This document shows, one piece after another, positions 21,009 to 30,333 of a DNA stretch of 64,000 nucleotides. Location of the stretch: positions 103,865 to 167,864 of the forward strand of contig NZ_AKJA01000132.1 of the NCBI RefSeq assembly GCF_000282575.1. The letters are read 5' to 3'. Positions within the stretch are counted from its first letter, which is position 1, and each line of letters starts with the position of its first letter. The position numbers and the translations under genes were made by a program. This DNA comes from Herbaspirillum sp. YR522. GTDB lineage: Bacteria; Pseudomonadota; Gammaproteobacteria; Burkholderiales; Burkholderiaceae_D. Below the pieces are notes generated by a model, which searched no databases, was not told where the DNA came from, and saw only the letters and a list, made by a program, of their open reading frames with translations.

Positions 21009-22058
21009 ATGAACCGACCCATCATCGCGCTGACCTGCGGCGAACCGGCAGGTATCGGTCCCGAGATATCGTTGCGCGCGGCCTGGGCGCTGCGCCATGA
21101 GGCGCGTTGCGTGCTGCTGGGCGACGCCGCACTGCTGGCGCAGACCGCCGCCGACATCGATCCGGCCATGCGCGTGGCTGCCTTGTCGATACAGGCCTGG
21201 CGCAACAGCGGACTGCCGGCCTTCCCGGTGGACTGCCTGAGCGTCATCGACTGCCCGGTGGCCGAACCGGTGCGGCCCGGGCGGCTCGATTCCCGCAACG
21301 GGCGCGCCGTGCTGCAGACGCTGGACCTGGCGGTCGAAGGCACGCGGCGGGAGCAGGGCGGCTTCGTGGCCATGGTGACCGCGCCGCTGCAAAAGAGCAC
21401 CATCAACGACGCCGGCATTGCCTTCACCGGCCATACCGAATACCTGGCCGAGGTCACCGCCACGCCGCAGGTGGTGATGATGCTCGCCGGCGGCGACGCA
21501 CCGCATCTGCGGGTCGCGCTGGCGACCACCCACCTGGCGTTGAAGGACGTACCTGCGGCCATCACCGAGGCCGGCCTGGCGCGCACGATCGACATCATCG
21601 ACGCCGACCTGCGCAGCAAGTTCGGCATCGAGCGCCCACGCATCCTGGTCACCGGCCTGAACCCGCATGCTGGCGAAAACGGCTACCTCGGGCGCGAGGA
21701 AATCGACGTCATCGGCCCCGCGCTGGTGGCGGCCCAGCAGCGTGGCATCGACGCCCGCGGCCCCTATCCGGCCGACACCCTGTTCCAGCCCAAGTACCTC
21801 GAGGATGCCGATTGCGTGCTGGCGATGTACCACGACCAGGGCTTGCCGGTGCTCAAGTTCGCCAGCTTCGGGCATGGCATCAATATCACCCTGGGCCTGC
21901 CGTTGATCCGCACCTCGGTCGACCATGGCACCGCGCTCGACCTGGCCGCACGCGGCCTGGGGCACGCCGACCACGGCAGCATGCTGGTGGCCATCCGGGC
22001 AGCGGTCGACATGGCGCGGCGCCAGAACCCATCCCATTCAGTAGCGAGCAAGACATGA
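21009..22058 (+). CDS. pdxA: 4-hydroxythreonine-4-phosphate dehydrogenase
   Basis: Oxidises 4-phosphohydroxy-L-threonine in pyridoxal phosphate synthesis. The 349 residues begin [20 protein letters not shown], the family signature start. Metal and substrate residues lie in [24 protein letters not shown] and [23 protein letters not shown] 21009 is chosen over an upstream GTG at 20967 that lies in the terminator hairpin. It overlaps rsmA by four bases (ATGA). Confidence 0.96.
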   Translation: MNRPIIALTCGEPAGIGPEISLRAAWALRHEARCVLLGDAALLAQTAADIDPAMRVAALSIQAWRNSGLPAFPVDCLSVIDCPVAEPVRPGRLDSRNGRAVLQTLDLAVEGTRREQGGFVAMVTAPLQKSTINDAGIAFTGHTEYLAEVTATPQVVMMLAGGDAPHLRVALATTHLALKDVPAAITEAGLARTIDIIDADLRSKFGIERPRILVTGLNPHAGENGYLGREEIDVIGPALVAAQQRGIDARGPYPADTLFQPKYLEDADCVLAMYHDQGLPVLKFASFGHGINITLGLPLIRTSVDHGTALDLAARGLGHADHGSMLVAIRAAVDMARRQNPSHSVASKT

Positions 22059-22837
22059 AACACATTCCCCGCAAGCGCTTTGGCCAGAACTTCCTGACCG
22101 ACGACCTGGTGTTGCACGACATCATCAGCGCCATCGCGCCCGAAGCCGACGACACGATGGTCGAGATCGGCCCCGGACTGGCCGCGATGACGGCGCTGAT
22201 CCTGGAGCAGGTGCGTCACCTGCACGTGGTCGAACTCGATCGCGACCTGGTGGTGCGCCTGCAGAAGCGTTTCGACCCGGCGCGCCTGACGATCCATTCG
22301 GCCGATGCGCTCAAGTTCGACTTTGGCAGCATTGAGGTGCCGGCCGGGCGCAAGCTGCGGGTGGTGGGCAATTTGCCCTACAACATCTCCAGCCCGTTGC
22401 TGTTCCACCTGGCCAGCATCGCGCCGCAGGTCGCCGACCAGCATTTCATGCTGCAAAAGGAAGTGGTCGAAAGGATGGTTGCCGAGCCTGGCAGCAAGAC
22501 CTATGGCCGCCTGTCGGTCATGCTGCAATGGCGCTACCGGATGGACCTGCTGTTCGTCGTGCCGCCCACCGCATTCGATCCGCCGCCCAAGGTCGACTCG
22601 GCCATCGTGCGCATGATTCCATTGGACCAGCCGCTGGTGTGCGAGCAGGGCCTGCTGGAGCAGGTGGTGACCAAGGCGTTTTCGCAGCGGCGCAAAGTGA
22701 TCCGCAATTGCCTGGCAGGATTGTTCTCGGAAGAACAGTTGGCGCAGGCTGGCATCGACCCGCAACTGCGCCCCGAGACGATACCGATGGAACAATACGT
22801 GGCACTGGCCAACCAGTTGCAGGCGCGCCAGTCCTGA
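22055..22837 (+). CDS. rsmA: 16S rRNA (adenine1518/1519-N6)-dimethyltransferase RsmA (KsgA)
   Basis: Dimethylates two adjacent adenines in helix 45 of 16S rRNA, a late step of 30S maturation. The 260 residues contain [10 protein letters not shown] at the N-terminus, the SAM-binding loop [11 protein letters not shown], the catalytic NLPYN motif in [17 protein letters not shown], and [12 protein letters not shown]. Its ATG overlaps the pdxA stop. Confidence 0.97.
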   Translation: MKHIPRKRFGQNFLTDDLVLHDIISAIAPEADDTMVEIGPGLAAMTALILEQVRHLHVVELDRDLVVRLQKRFDPARLTIHSADALKFDFGSIEVPAGRKLRVVGNLPYNISSPLLFHLASIAPQVADQHFMLQKEVVERMVAEPGSKTYGRLSVMLQWRYRMDLLFVVPPTAFDPPPKVDSAIVRMIPLDQPLVCEQGLLEQVVTKAFSQRRKVIRNCLAGLFSEEQLAQAGIDPQLRPETIPMEQYVALANQLQARQS

Positions 22838-22984
22838 GGCCGGTCACCGGTTGCAGAAAGTCACAATCGGGCCGCCATTCGTAAGAACTGTAACCAAGTT
22901 ATTTATTCGACGTATTTCGAGATCTGCTGGCCTATATTTGAACCGTGCCGCAAGCTAGCGGACTTTTCGAAACAGGAGCCAATC

Positions 22985-23344
22985 ATGGCCAGCAAAAAAA
23001 TCGCATCGGTATTGATCGCAACCACTCTTCTGGCTTCGGCTGCCGTGGTGAGCACGCCCGCGATGGCGCGCGACCACGGAGGCGGCGGCAACGGCCTGGC
23101 TATTGCCGCCGGCATCATCGGGGCGGTGGCGGTCGGATCGATGATCGCCAACGCCAATTCGGCGCCCGCGCCCCAGGCCTACTACCAGGCGCCTCCGCAG
23201 CAGGTGTATTACCAGGCGCCACAGCCGGTCTACTATGAGCAGCCGCGTTATTACGCGCCGCCACCCCGTCCGGTGCACTATGTGGAGCGCACCGAGGTGC
23301 GCAGCTACCGCTACGAGGACCGTCCTTATTATTACGGACGTTGA
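22985..23344 (+). CDS. small secreted Tyr/Pro/Gln-rich protein of unknown function
   Basis: The 119 residues consist of a clear Sec signal peptide (KIASVLIATTLLASAAVVST, cleavage after AMA), a Gly/Ala-rich hydrophobic stretch (GLAIAAGIIGAVAVGSMI, about 37-54), then a repetitive tail with about 20 tyrosines (YYQAPPQQVYYQAPQPVYYE) ending RPYYYGR. The CAGGAG ribosome-binding site is about eight bases before the ATG. Similar low-complexity envelope proteins are common in Burkholderiales. The family is not recognised and no catalytic motif is visible. Its own terminator follows, so it is monocistronic. Confidence 0.85.
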   Translation: MASKKIASVLIATTLLASAAVVSTPAMARDHGGGGNGLAIAAGIIGAVAVGSMIANANSAPAPQAYYQAPPQQVYYQAPQPVYYEQPRYYAPPPRPVHYVERTEVRSYRYEDRPYYYGR

Positions 23345-23388
23345 TCGCAGTCAATCCGGTTGGTCGCGTTGACAGTGGTAGTTGGGCA

Positions 23389-23424
23389 AAGGCGGGCGAC
23401 TCCCACGGGAGCGCCCGCCTTTTT
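23389..23424. terminator. bidirectional terminator between the Tyr-rich gene and the asmA-like gene
   Basis: Stem GGCGGGCG/CGCCCGCC (23391-23398 with 23412-23419), with an inner CTCCC/GGGAG pairing, then TTTTTC on the plus side and AAA on the left flank. It lies between convergent genes. Confidence 0.85.
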
Positions 23425-23444
23425 CATGGACATCTCCTGTGCGA

Positions 23445-25412
23445 TCAGTGCCGCTGGGCGCACACGTTGGGCAGTTCCTTGCCCATGCTGATCAGCGGTA
23501 GCGCCGCGGCCACCGGCGCCACCAGCGCCAGTGCCGCCGCCGCACCGGCACGCGCCAGCAGCGGGCCCTTGTAGGGGCCGATCTCGGGTTTGTTCAATGG
23601 CCCCCTGGCATACAGGGGCGTGCGCAGGGTGAACACGCGCAGTTCGCGCGATTGCGGGCGGATATCCAGGTCCAGCCGTTCGCGGCCGAGGTCGATCTGG
23701 CCGGTCACGTCGATCACTGCGTCGTCGGTATCGACCACGAACTGCTTGAAAAGCGCCTGGCCCGCCTTGACCTCGAGGTCGGCAACGGCGCAATTGAGAT
23801 GCACCTGGCGGTCACGATACAGCTTGGCGAACACCGCATCGGCCACGTTGAGGCCGGCCGCTTCCAGGATGAACTTGCTGATGGCGCCCTCGCTCACGCG
23901 GGCCTTGACGCTGCCCTCGGCCGAGGCCAGCAGGTTGGCGATCGAGTTGCCGCTGCCGGCCAGGCGGGCATGGGCATCGAGCTGTCCGAAGCTGCCCTGC
24001 ATCGATGCCAGCGACGGCAGCAGCTGGCGCAGGTGCAGCGCTCGACCATCGATTTCCGCCTGGGCGCGCATCTGCCGTTGGCGGGCGTCCATCGTCACCT
24101 GGCCCGCCACCTTGCCCCCGGCCGTGGCGAAGCGCAGCGGATCGACGGTCAGCAGCCGGTCTTTCAGGCGCAGCTCGAGATGCAGGTCCTGCAACGCGAT
24201 ATTGGGTGGCTGCTCGACGTGTTGCGCCGTGATGCTTACCTCGGCGTCCATGGCACCCCATTTTTCGGGATCGAACTGGCGCGCCGACAGGCTGCGCCCG
24301 CCCGCTGCGGCATCCTTCTTCTGCGTCTTGTCGCGTGGTGGCATCAGGTCGCCCGGCACCAGTTTTTCGGACCGTACCGTGGCCCGCAACACCGGGCGTG
24401 GATCGCGTTGCAGGTATTGCGCCTCGCCGTTGATGTCGCTCTGGCCGATGATGCCGGCGAATTTACGGTAATGCCAATCCCACTGCGTGGCCGTCAGGTC
24501 GGCGCGCTCGCCACTCAATTGGCCGCTGACCTTGAATGGCGCGGTCGCCGGCAGGGGGACATGGGTGGCGGGATAGAGGTCGGCCAGGCTGTTGCCCGAC
24601 AGGGCCAGCTTCAATTCGAAATAGGTCAGGCGGCGCGGACTGGGCATGACGCCCGACAGCACGACATGGGCCTGGCCGACCTCGCCTTCGGCCCGTAGCG
24701 GAAACTGTCCGTCATCGTTGAGCAGGTCGATCAGGGCGCCGCCCTGGCCGGTGCCGGCAACGGTGGCGTCGCGAAACTTGCCGCTGATGCCGAACTGCAC
24801 CTCCAGCCCCTTGACCTCATCCTTGAGGTTGACGCCGCCATTGCCCGGTAGCGGGGTGGTGTCGAAGCGCAGGTCGAGATCGAGCGGGCGGTCGACATAG
24901 CGGATATCGGCATGGTCGAACGCCAGGCGCCGTATATCGACGCTCCAGCGCGGCTCGCGGCGGTCGGTAAAGCGCCAGTTCTTGCGCCGCTCGGCGTCGC
25001 GTTCCATGACAATGACCGGTCGTTTCAGCTGCAGGTCGGTGATGTTCCAGCGCTGGCGCAGCAGCGGCAGGATGTCGAATGTCACGTCGACCGCCGCCGC
25101 GCGGGCCAGATGGTCGGCCGCCGTGGCCCAGGATGGATTGCCGATGGTGACATCGTATGCGACCAGGCGTAGCCGGGGAATGAAGCGGATCGACGCCGGT
25201 TCGCTGGCAGGGCCGCGGGCCCATCCCAGCTGGGCATCGCCGTCGATGCGGATCTCGCGCTTGAGCAAATCGGAGAAGCGTTGCGTCAGCCATGGCTTGG
25301 CATGGTTCCAGTTATAGGTCGCCACGAACAGCGCCAATGCGGCGGCCAGCGCCAGCAGGGCGGCCAGGGTCCACGACAGGATGCGCAAGAGCAGCAGGAA
25401 CCGGTGATGCAC
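23445..25412 (-). CDS. AsmA family protein
   Basis: Large inner-membrane-anchored periplasmic protein of the AsmA/TamB group, linked in other bacteria to outer-membrane lipid homeostasis. The 655 residues have an N-terminal membrane helix (SWTLAALLALAAALALFVATY, about 13-33), the AsmA start pattern (RFSDLLKREIRIDGDAQLGW), a long beta-rich body, and C-terminal AsmA_2-like sequence (LNVADAVFAKLYRDRQVHLN, then TPLYARGPLNKPEIG). A short hydrophobic stretch near the C-terminus (AAAALALVAPVAAALPLI) may also touch the membrane. No operon partner is apparent. Confidence 0.88.
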   Translation of the reverse strand: MHHRFLLLLRILSWTLAALLALAAALALFVATYNWNHAKPWLTQRFSDLLKREIRIDGDAQLGWARGPASEPASIRFIPRLRLVAYDVTIGNPSWATAADHLARAAAVDVTFDILPLLRQRWNITDLQLKRPVIVMERDAERRKNWRFTDRREPRWSVDIRRLAFDHADIRYVDRPLDLDLRFDTTPLPGNGGVNLKDEVKGLEVQFGISGKFRDATVAGTGQGGALIDLLNDDGQFPLRAEGEVGQAHVVLSGVMPSPRRLTYFELKLALSGNSLADLYPATHVPLPATAPFKVSGQLSGERADLTATQWDWHYRKFAGIIGQSDINGEAQYLQRDPRPVLRATVRSEKLVPGDLMPPRDKTQKKDAAAGGRSLSARQFDPEKWGAMDAEVSITAQHVEQPPNIALQDLHLELRLKDRLLTVDPLRFATAGGKVAGQVTMDARQRQMRAQAEIDGRALHLRQLLPSLASMQGSFGQLDAHARLAGSGNSIANLLASAEGSVKARVSEGAISKFILEAAGLNVADAVFAKLYRDRQVHLNCAVADLEVKAGQALFKQFVVDTDDAVIDVTGQIDLGRERLDLDIRPQSRELRVFTLRTPLYARGPLNKPEIGPYKGPLLARAGAAAALALVAPVAAALPLISMGKELPNVCAQRH

Positions 25413-25558
25413 GCGAGGTCTCCGTCTCGCCTGGCGTGCCAGGCGGATTGGTTAGAAGTGACGACCCGTGCCGTCGGCACGGATTGCTTCAGGCTCGACA
25501 GTATCGGGCCTGGACGGCTTCTAGCCTATAGGAACGGCGGCCATGCTGCTGTAGGTCA

Positions 25559-26176
25559 TCAGGCAGGCTGGGCGAGACTGGCGTCGTGGCAGAACATGTC
25601 CATGTAGCCGGTCACCTGCTCGAAGGCGGCGATGGCGCCGGCGACCACCCGCGCCTCGTCGGACGGCGCCAGCACCACGCTGTCGAGCTGGCCGACGAAG
25701 GCGCGCCAACTGGTCGCGCGACCGTCCTCGTGCGGCGCCAGGTGCCGGGCGCCATGCTCGGCGCCCAGGCCCAGGCCAGCGGCGGCCTTGAACAGGAAGG
25801 CCGCACCCAGGTTCGACCCTTCTTCGACATACAGCCAGCCCAGGGCGGTGGGCAGGTCCAGCGCGGCGCCGCCGGCCAGTGCCGGCGGCGCCGCCAACAT
25901 CGGCAGCGCCAGGCCAAGGTCGGCCAGGTCGCGCTCGACCTGCCGCAGCCGGGCTCGCGCGGCTAGTCCGGGAAACAGCTGGTTCAGCGTGGGATCGTCG
26001 AACAGCGCGGCGACATCGCGGTGAAACGCGTATTGCATCAGCACGAACGCGCCGTAGTGCTGCCGCGAGGCAAAGGGGTTGAATTTCATGATGCCGCCAT
26101 CGAGGCGCTGGTGGGCGGCATGGGTCGCGGCCTTGAGGCTGGCGGCGCGGGAAGGAATATCGGCGGGGTTGCTCAT
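25559..26176 (-). CDS. biliverdin-producing heme oxygenase
   Basis: Bacterial haem oxygenase-fold protein that opens haem to biliverdin, CO and iron. The 205 residues carry the proximal-His region KAATHAAHQRLDGGIMKF and the distal helix WLYVEEGSNLGAAFLFKAAA, with the flexible Gly-rich bend GLGLGAEHGARHL. The pattern is closest to the HemO/PigA/BphO branch. ATG 26174-26176 is preferred over an open-frame extension to 26224. No bacteriophytochrome gene lies nearby, so either a haem-iron or a pigment role is possible; the hemP-tonB cluster at 4-6.6 kb makes iron supply attractive. Confidence 0.88.
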   Translation of the reverse strand: MSNPADIPSRAASLKAATHAAHQRLDGGIMKFNPFASRQHYGAFVLMQYAFHRDVAALFDDPTLNQLFPGLAARARLRQVERDLADLGLALPMLAAPPALAGGAALDLPTALGWLYVEEGSNLGAAFLFKAAAGLGLGAEHGARHLAPHEDGRATSWRAFVGQLDSVVLAPSDEARVVAGAIAAFEQVTGYMDMFCHDASLAQPA

Positions 26177-26709
26177 CGTGGTCCTGGTAGGGTGTGGCAG
26201 CGACGATACCAAAACCGCCGCCATCGTGCTGGCTGGCGTGATCGCCTGCGACCAAATTTGCCTGGATTGATGGTTGATCCGAGGAAAGTCTCGTTTTTTT
26301 TATGGTCGACGCCGACAAAAAGGTTGCGCCATCGCGACGAAAGCCTTGCTTTCATCACAAAAGCTGGCTCGAAGAGGCCTTGTCCTGTATAATCAGCACC
26401 CTGCTTGCCAAGTAAGTTGAAAGTCTTTGGCTATTCTCACCTGTCTTGCCTGTCGGCAACGCTGTCTGATCCTCGCCCGATATCTTTCATCCGGTCTGCC
26501 ATGAGGTCAAGCCGTGCTTCTGATCGCATCGCGTGAAGAATGCCACCTTGATTGGTCCGTTTTCGATGCTTCATGTCCGGCGGTTGGCGATTCAGCCCGG
26601 CGAGCATCGATTCTGGTTAAAATCTGCCAGCTTCGACATAACGTAATTATTAGCGTATCCAGCAGGGCCTTGGTGGCCTTGTATTCCGTACATCTGCCCA
26701 GGAGATTCA
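26177..26709. other. gene-free stretch upstream of infA
   Basis: A 533-base region holding the heme oxygenase 5' flank and a long infA leader. A perfect TATAAT sits at 26388-26393 on the plus strand; its -35 region is weak (TGGCTC). A second AT-rich stretch (GGTTAAAATC around 26616, then TAACGTAATTATTAG around 26640) could be another promoter. No convincing open reading frame, tRNA or terminator is visible. Confidence 0.5.
26388..26393 (+). promoter_or_regulatory. -10 box of a candidate infA promoter
   Basis: Perfect TATAAT hexamer. If used, the infA messenger would carry a leader of about 310 bases. The matching -35 is poor, so the call is tentative. Confidence 0.4.
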
Positions 26710-26973
26710 ATGGCAAAAGAAGAACTGATCGAAATGCAAGGCCAAGTAGAAGAAGTCTTGCCCGACTCGCGCTTCCGGGTCAAGTTGGAAAATGGCCATT
26801 CCCTGATCGCATACACCGCAGGCCGCATGAAGAAGAACTTCATCCGTATCCTCGCCGGCGACAAGGTGACACTCGAGCTGTCCCCTTACGATCTGAACAA
26901 GGGACGCATCACTTTCCGTCATATCGAAAACCGCACTCCAGGCGGTCCGCGCACCAACTTCCGTCGTCGTTGA
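26710..26973 (+). CDS. infA: translation initiation factor IF-1
   Basis: S1-fold protein that binds the 30S A site during initiation. The 87 residues begin [20 protein letters not shown] and contain [20 protein letters not shown] and the core [19 protein letters not shown]. It is longer than the 72-residue IF-1 encoded in ribosomal-protein operons because of an Arg/Gly-rich tail ([15 protein letters not shown]). Betaproteobacteria often have two infA genes, and this resembles the stand-alone one. Preceded by AGGAGA, followed by a strong terminator. Confidence 0.95.
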   Translation: MAKEELIEMQGQVEEVLPDSRFRVKLENGHSLIAYTAGRMKKNFIRILAGDKVTLELSPYDLNKGRITFRHIENRTPGGPRTNFRRR

Positions 26974-27054
26974 TCGGCGTGGCCCGGGGCCACTGCAGTT
27001 GCCGATGAACCTGCGACGTCGAGCATGGGCGCCTGCTGCCGATGCTTCAATTGA

Positions 27055-27096
27055 AAAAGGCTGGTTCCTGAATTCATCAGGAACCAGCCTTTTTTG
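27055..27096. terminator. bidirectional terminator between infA and gloA
   Basis: Stem AAGGCTGGTTCCTGA/TCAGGAACCAGCCTT (27057-27071 with 27077-27091) flanked by A-run and T-run, serving the two convergent genes. Confidence 0.93.
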
Positions 27097-27132
27097 CTTT
27101 GCCGGTCGACCTTGCAGGGCGCCGGCGCGACG

Positions 27133-27537
27133 CTAGTCCGCGGCGTTGTACTGCTCTTTCTTCTGGATGAATTCGATCTTGTAGCCATCCGGATCGGTGA
27201 CGAAGGCAATCACGGTCTTGCCGTGCTTCATCGGGCCGGCCTCGCGCGTGACCGTGCCCCCCTTTTGCTTGACGGCGTCGCAGGCCGCGTAGGCGTCCTC
27301 GACCTCGATGGCGATGTGGCCATAGCCGCTGCCCAGGTCGTAGCTCCCGGTATCCCAGTTATGGGTCAGTTCCAGCACCGTGGTATCGCTTTCGTCGCCG
27401 TACCCGACGAAAGCCAGGGTGAACTTTCCATCCGGGTAATCACTGCGACGCAACAGTTTCATGCCCAGCACGTTGATATAGAAATCGATGGACTTGTCGA
27501 GGTCACCGACGCGCAACATGGTGTGCAGCATTCTCAT
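27133..27537 (-). CDS. gloA: lactoylglutathione lyase (glyoxalase I)
   Basis: Converts the hemithioacetal of methylglyoxal and glutathione to S-lactoylglutathione. The 134 residues have all four metal ligands at the E. coli positions: His5 ([10 protein letters not shown]), Glu56 (VLELTHNW), His74 (GYGHIAIEV) and Glu122 (GYKIEFIQ). A Ni/Co-type bacterial enzyme is expected from this short form. Same strand as ligD but with an 85-base gap. Confidence 0.97.
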   Translation of the reverse strand: MRMLHTMLRVGDLDKSIDFYINVLGMKLLRRSDYPDGKFTLAFVGYGDESDTTVLELTHNWDTGSYDLGSGYGHIAIEVEDAYAACDAVKQKGGTVTREAGPMKHGKTVIAFVTDPDGYKIEFIQKKEQYNAAD

Positions 27538-27622
27538 TTGGCTTTCCTTCCTTGGCTGTTTGCTTCAGACGTGCGCATTATCACCCATTTGCCGACATCC
27601 CGTGACCGCGCGCCGGGCGTAC

Positions 27623-30124
27623 TCAGCGCTCGGCACCAGCGGCGGGCTTGAAATCCAGCGCGCGCATGGCCGGGCCCAGCGACTGGCGCTCGAAGCCGCA
27701 GTCGTCCCAGGGCTTATTGCCCACGTCGAGCCGCTCATGGATATTGCCGAGGTGCCACTGGGCGGCCGAATGCAGCCGGTCGAGTTCATCCCAGGCTACC
27801 GGCGTCGATATGCCCAGGCCGGGGCGCGCCCGTAGCGACCAGGCGCAGGCGGTGGTGGCGCCGAAGCCATTGCGCAGGTAGTCGACGAAGATCTTGCCGA
27901 CCCGGTTGCGCCCGCCGCTCTTGGCGCTGAAGCGCTGCGGCAGCACGCTGGCCATGTGCTGCACGATGGCCTGCGAAAACGCCTTGACCACCTCGAACGA
28001 GTACTGGCGCCGGATCGGCACCACCAGGTGCAGGCCCTTGCCGCCACTAGTCTTGAGCAGGCATTGCAGGCCCAGTTCCTCGATGAAGCTGCGCACCAGC
28101 AGCGTGGCCTGCTTGATCTCGTCCCAGTGCACGCCCTGGCCGGGATCGAGGTCGAGGATGAAGCGGTCCGGCTTGATGGCCGAGGCGCGGGTGGTGTTCC
28201 AGGTATGGAATTCGAGCACATTCATCTGCGCCGCATTGAGCAGCCCCACCGGTTGCGCCACGATCATGTAGGGCGGATGGTCGGGGTCGAAGCTGTGGGC
28301 CATGCTGTTGACCCCCACCAGCTTGGCGCGTTCCAGGTGCTTCTGGAAGAACAGTTCTCCGGCTACCCCGGATGGGGCGCGCACCAGCGACACCGGCCGG
28401 TCCTTGAGGTGCGGCATGATCAGCGGCGCCACCAGGGCGTAGTAGCGCAAGACCTGGATCTTGGTCGCGCCGCTGGCGTCGTCGATGACGCGCTCGGGAT
28501 GCGTGATGCGCAATCCTGCCAGCGGCGAGCCCGCGGCCGGCGCGGTTTCTTCCGCGTCGTGCGCACCCAGCGTCACCGGCTCTTCGCGCGCAATCACGCT
28601 GGCCGGCTTGTCGGTGCGCAAGCCGCGAAATACCGAATGGCGGATGTGGCCGTCGCGCGTCCAGTTGGCAAACGACACCTCGGCCACCAGCTCGGGACGG
28701 ATCCAGTGCACCTTGCGCGCGGCGATGCCCGAGCCCTGCACCGTCGGGCTGGTGGCATGCAGCGCCCGCATCTTGCGCAACAGTTGCCGCAGCCGCTGGT
28801 CGTCGAAGCCGGTGCCGACGTTGCCCGCGTATTTCAGCTTGCCCTTGGCGTCGTGCACGGCCAGCAGCAGCGAGCCGAAGCCTTGGCGTGCACCGGCCGG
28901 CTCGGTGTAGCCGACGATGACGAACTCCTGCCGCTGCGCGCACTTGAGCTTGATCCAGTCCTGGCTGCGGCGGCTCGAATAGGTCGAGTCCTGCCGCTTT
29001 CCGATCATGCCTTCCAGTCCCATCTGGCAGGCCGAGGCAAGGATGTCGGTGGCGTCGACGTCGAAGCTGTCGCTGAAGCGCACGCTAGGTGGGGCGTTCT
29101 CCAGTAACGAAGCCAGCAGCTGACGCCGTTCGGCTAAGGGCCGCTGGCGCAGGTCGTAGCCGCCGCAGTAGGGCAGGTCGAACAGGTAGTAGACCAGGTG
29201 CGAGGTATCGCGACCGTCGAAGGCCTGCTGCAGCAGCTGGAAATCGGGCAGGCCTTCGGGCGAGGGCGCGATCACCTCGCCGTCGTACCAGCCATCGGGC
29301 AGCTTCATCTGCTTGAGGGTCTGCGCCAACGCCTGCAGCTGGGCGGTCCAGTCGTTGCCGTTGCGGGTGAAGAGCTTGATCGTCTTGCCCTCGATACGTG
29401 CCAGCATGCGGTAGCCGTCATACTTCAATTCGTAGGCCCAACCGGCATGGTCGCTGGGGGGGCGCTCCACCAGCGTGGCCAGTTGCGGGGCCAGGGTGGG
29501 CGGCAGGTCGGACTGCACCGGCGCCGCTCCCGCAGGGGCCTGGCTCACCTCGGGCGGCGGCAGTGCCGCCACGCTATCGGGGTGCTCGTCGACCACGCTG
29601 AAGGCCTCCGCCGGCTGGGCGTGGTTGTCCTTTTCCTTGATCAGCAGCCACGGGTCGCGTTTGTCGTCCTTGCCGCGCATGCGTACCAGTGCCCACGCGC
29701 CGCGCAACTTGTGACCGTGCAGTTCGAACTTCATGCGTCCGCGCCGGTAGTCGCCGGCCGGGTCCGGGCCCAGTGGCATCCAGACGCCCTTGTCCCAGAT
29801 GATGACCTTGCCCGCTCCGTACTGCTTGGCCGGTATCTCGCCTTCGAAGTCGTTATACGAGATCGGGTGGTCCTCCACATGCATCGCCATGCGCTTATCG
29901 GCGGGATCGAAGCTCGGGCCCTTGGGCACGGCCCAGCTCTTCATGGCACCGTCGAGCTCCAGCCGGAAATCGTAATGCAGGCGGGTCGCCCAGTGCTTCT
30001 GGATCACGAAGCGCAGATGGCCGGTGGAGCGTTGTCCTTCGGCAGAAGGCTCGGGGGTGATGTCGAAGTTGCGCTTTTCCTTGTAGCGTTTGAGCGCATC
30101 CTTGGGGGCGGCAGTCTTGGTCAT
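27623..30124 (-). CDS. ligD: ATP-dependent DNA ligase LigD
   Basis: Multifunctional non-homologous end-joining ligase of 833 residues. Domain order: N-terminal 3'-phosphoesterase (about 15-190, with HLRFVIQKHWATRLHYDFRL), central ATP-dependent ligase (about 225-530; the adenylated Lys is in ELKYDGYRMLARIEG) and C-terminal primase-polymerase (about 555-830; catalytic Asp pair in ILDLDPGQGVHWDE). This PE-LIG-POL order is the Pseudomonas type. ATG 30122-30124 is preferred to a TTG 15 bases upstream. No ku gene is in the window. Confidence 0.95.
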   Translation of the reverse strand: MTKTAAPKDALKRYKEKRNFDITPEPSAEGQRSTGHLRFVIQKHWATRLHYDFRLELDGAMKSWAVPKGPSFDPADKRMAMHVEDHPISYNDFEGEIPAKQYGAGKVIIWDKGVWMPLGPDPAGDYRRGRMKFELHGHKLRGAWALVRMRGKDDKRDPWLLIKEKDNHAQPAEAFSVVDEHPDSVAALPPPEVSQAPAGAAPVQSDLPPTLAPQLATLVERPPSDHAGWAYELKYDGYRMLARIEGKTIKLFTRNGNDWTAQLQALAQTLKQMKLPDGWYDGEVIAPSPEGLPDFQLLQQAFDGRDTSHLVYYLFDLPYCGGYDLRQRPLAERRQLLASLLENAPPSVRFSDSFDVDATDILASACQMGLEGMIGKRQDSTYSSRRSQDWIKLKCAQRQEFVIVGYTEPAGARQGFGSLLLAVHDAKGKLKYAGNVGTGFDDQRLRQLLRKMRALHATSPTVQGSGIAARKVHWIRPELVAEVSFANWTRDGHIRHSVFRGLRTDKPASVIAREEPVTLGAHDAEETAPAAGSPLAGLRITHPERVIDDASGATKIQVLRYYALVAPLIMPHLKDRPVSLVRAPSGVAGELFFQKHLERAKLVGVNSMAHSFDPDHPPYMIVAQPVGLLNAAQMNVLEFHTWNTTRASAIKPDRFILDLDPGQGVHWDEIKQATLLVRSFIEELGLQCLLKTSGGKGLHLVVPIRRQYSFEVVKAFSQAIVQHMASVLPQRFSAKSGGRNRVGKIFVDYLRNGFGATTACAWSLRARPGLGISTPVAWDELDRLHSAAQWHLGNIHERLDVGNKPWDDCGFERQSLGPAMRALDFKPAAGAER

Positions 30125-30333
30125 GGCGGTCCCGTTCAAAGCACGCGTGCAGGATTAGGAGGATGCAATTCTAGGCGGCAACGCGCAAGCGCGACATCGG
30201 CGATCCACCTAAACCGCTGGTGATGATGCGCCAACAGGCATGTCGGACTGTCGAGATGGACGATTCAGAGTTCGTCCGATAGGGGCGCCCATCCCTCGGC
30301 GCTAGACTGCATCATTTACATCGAAGGGTCGTC

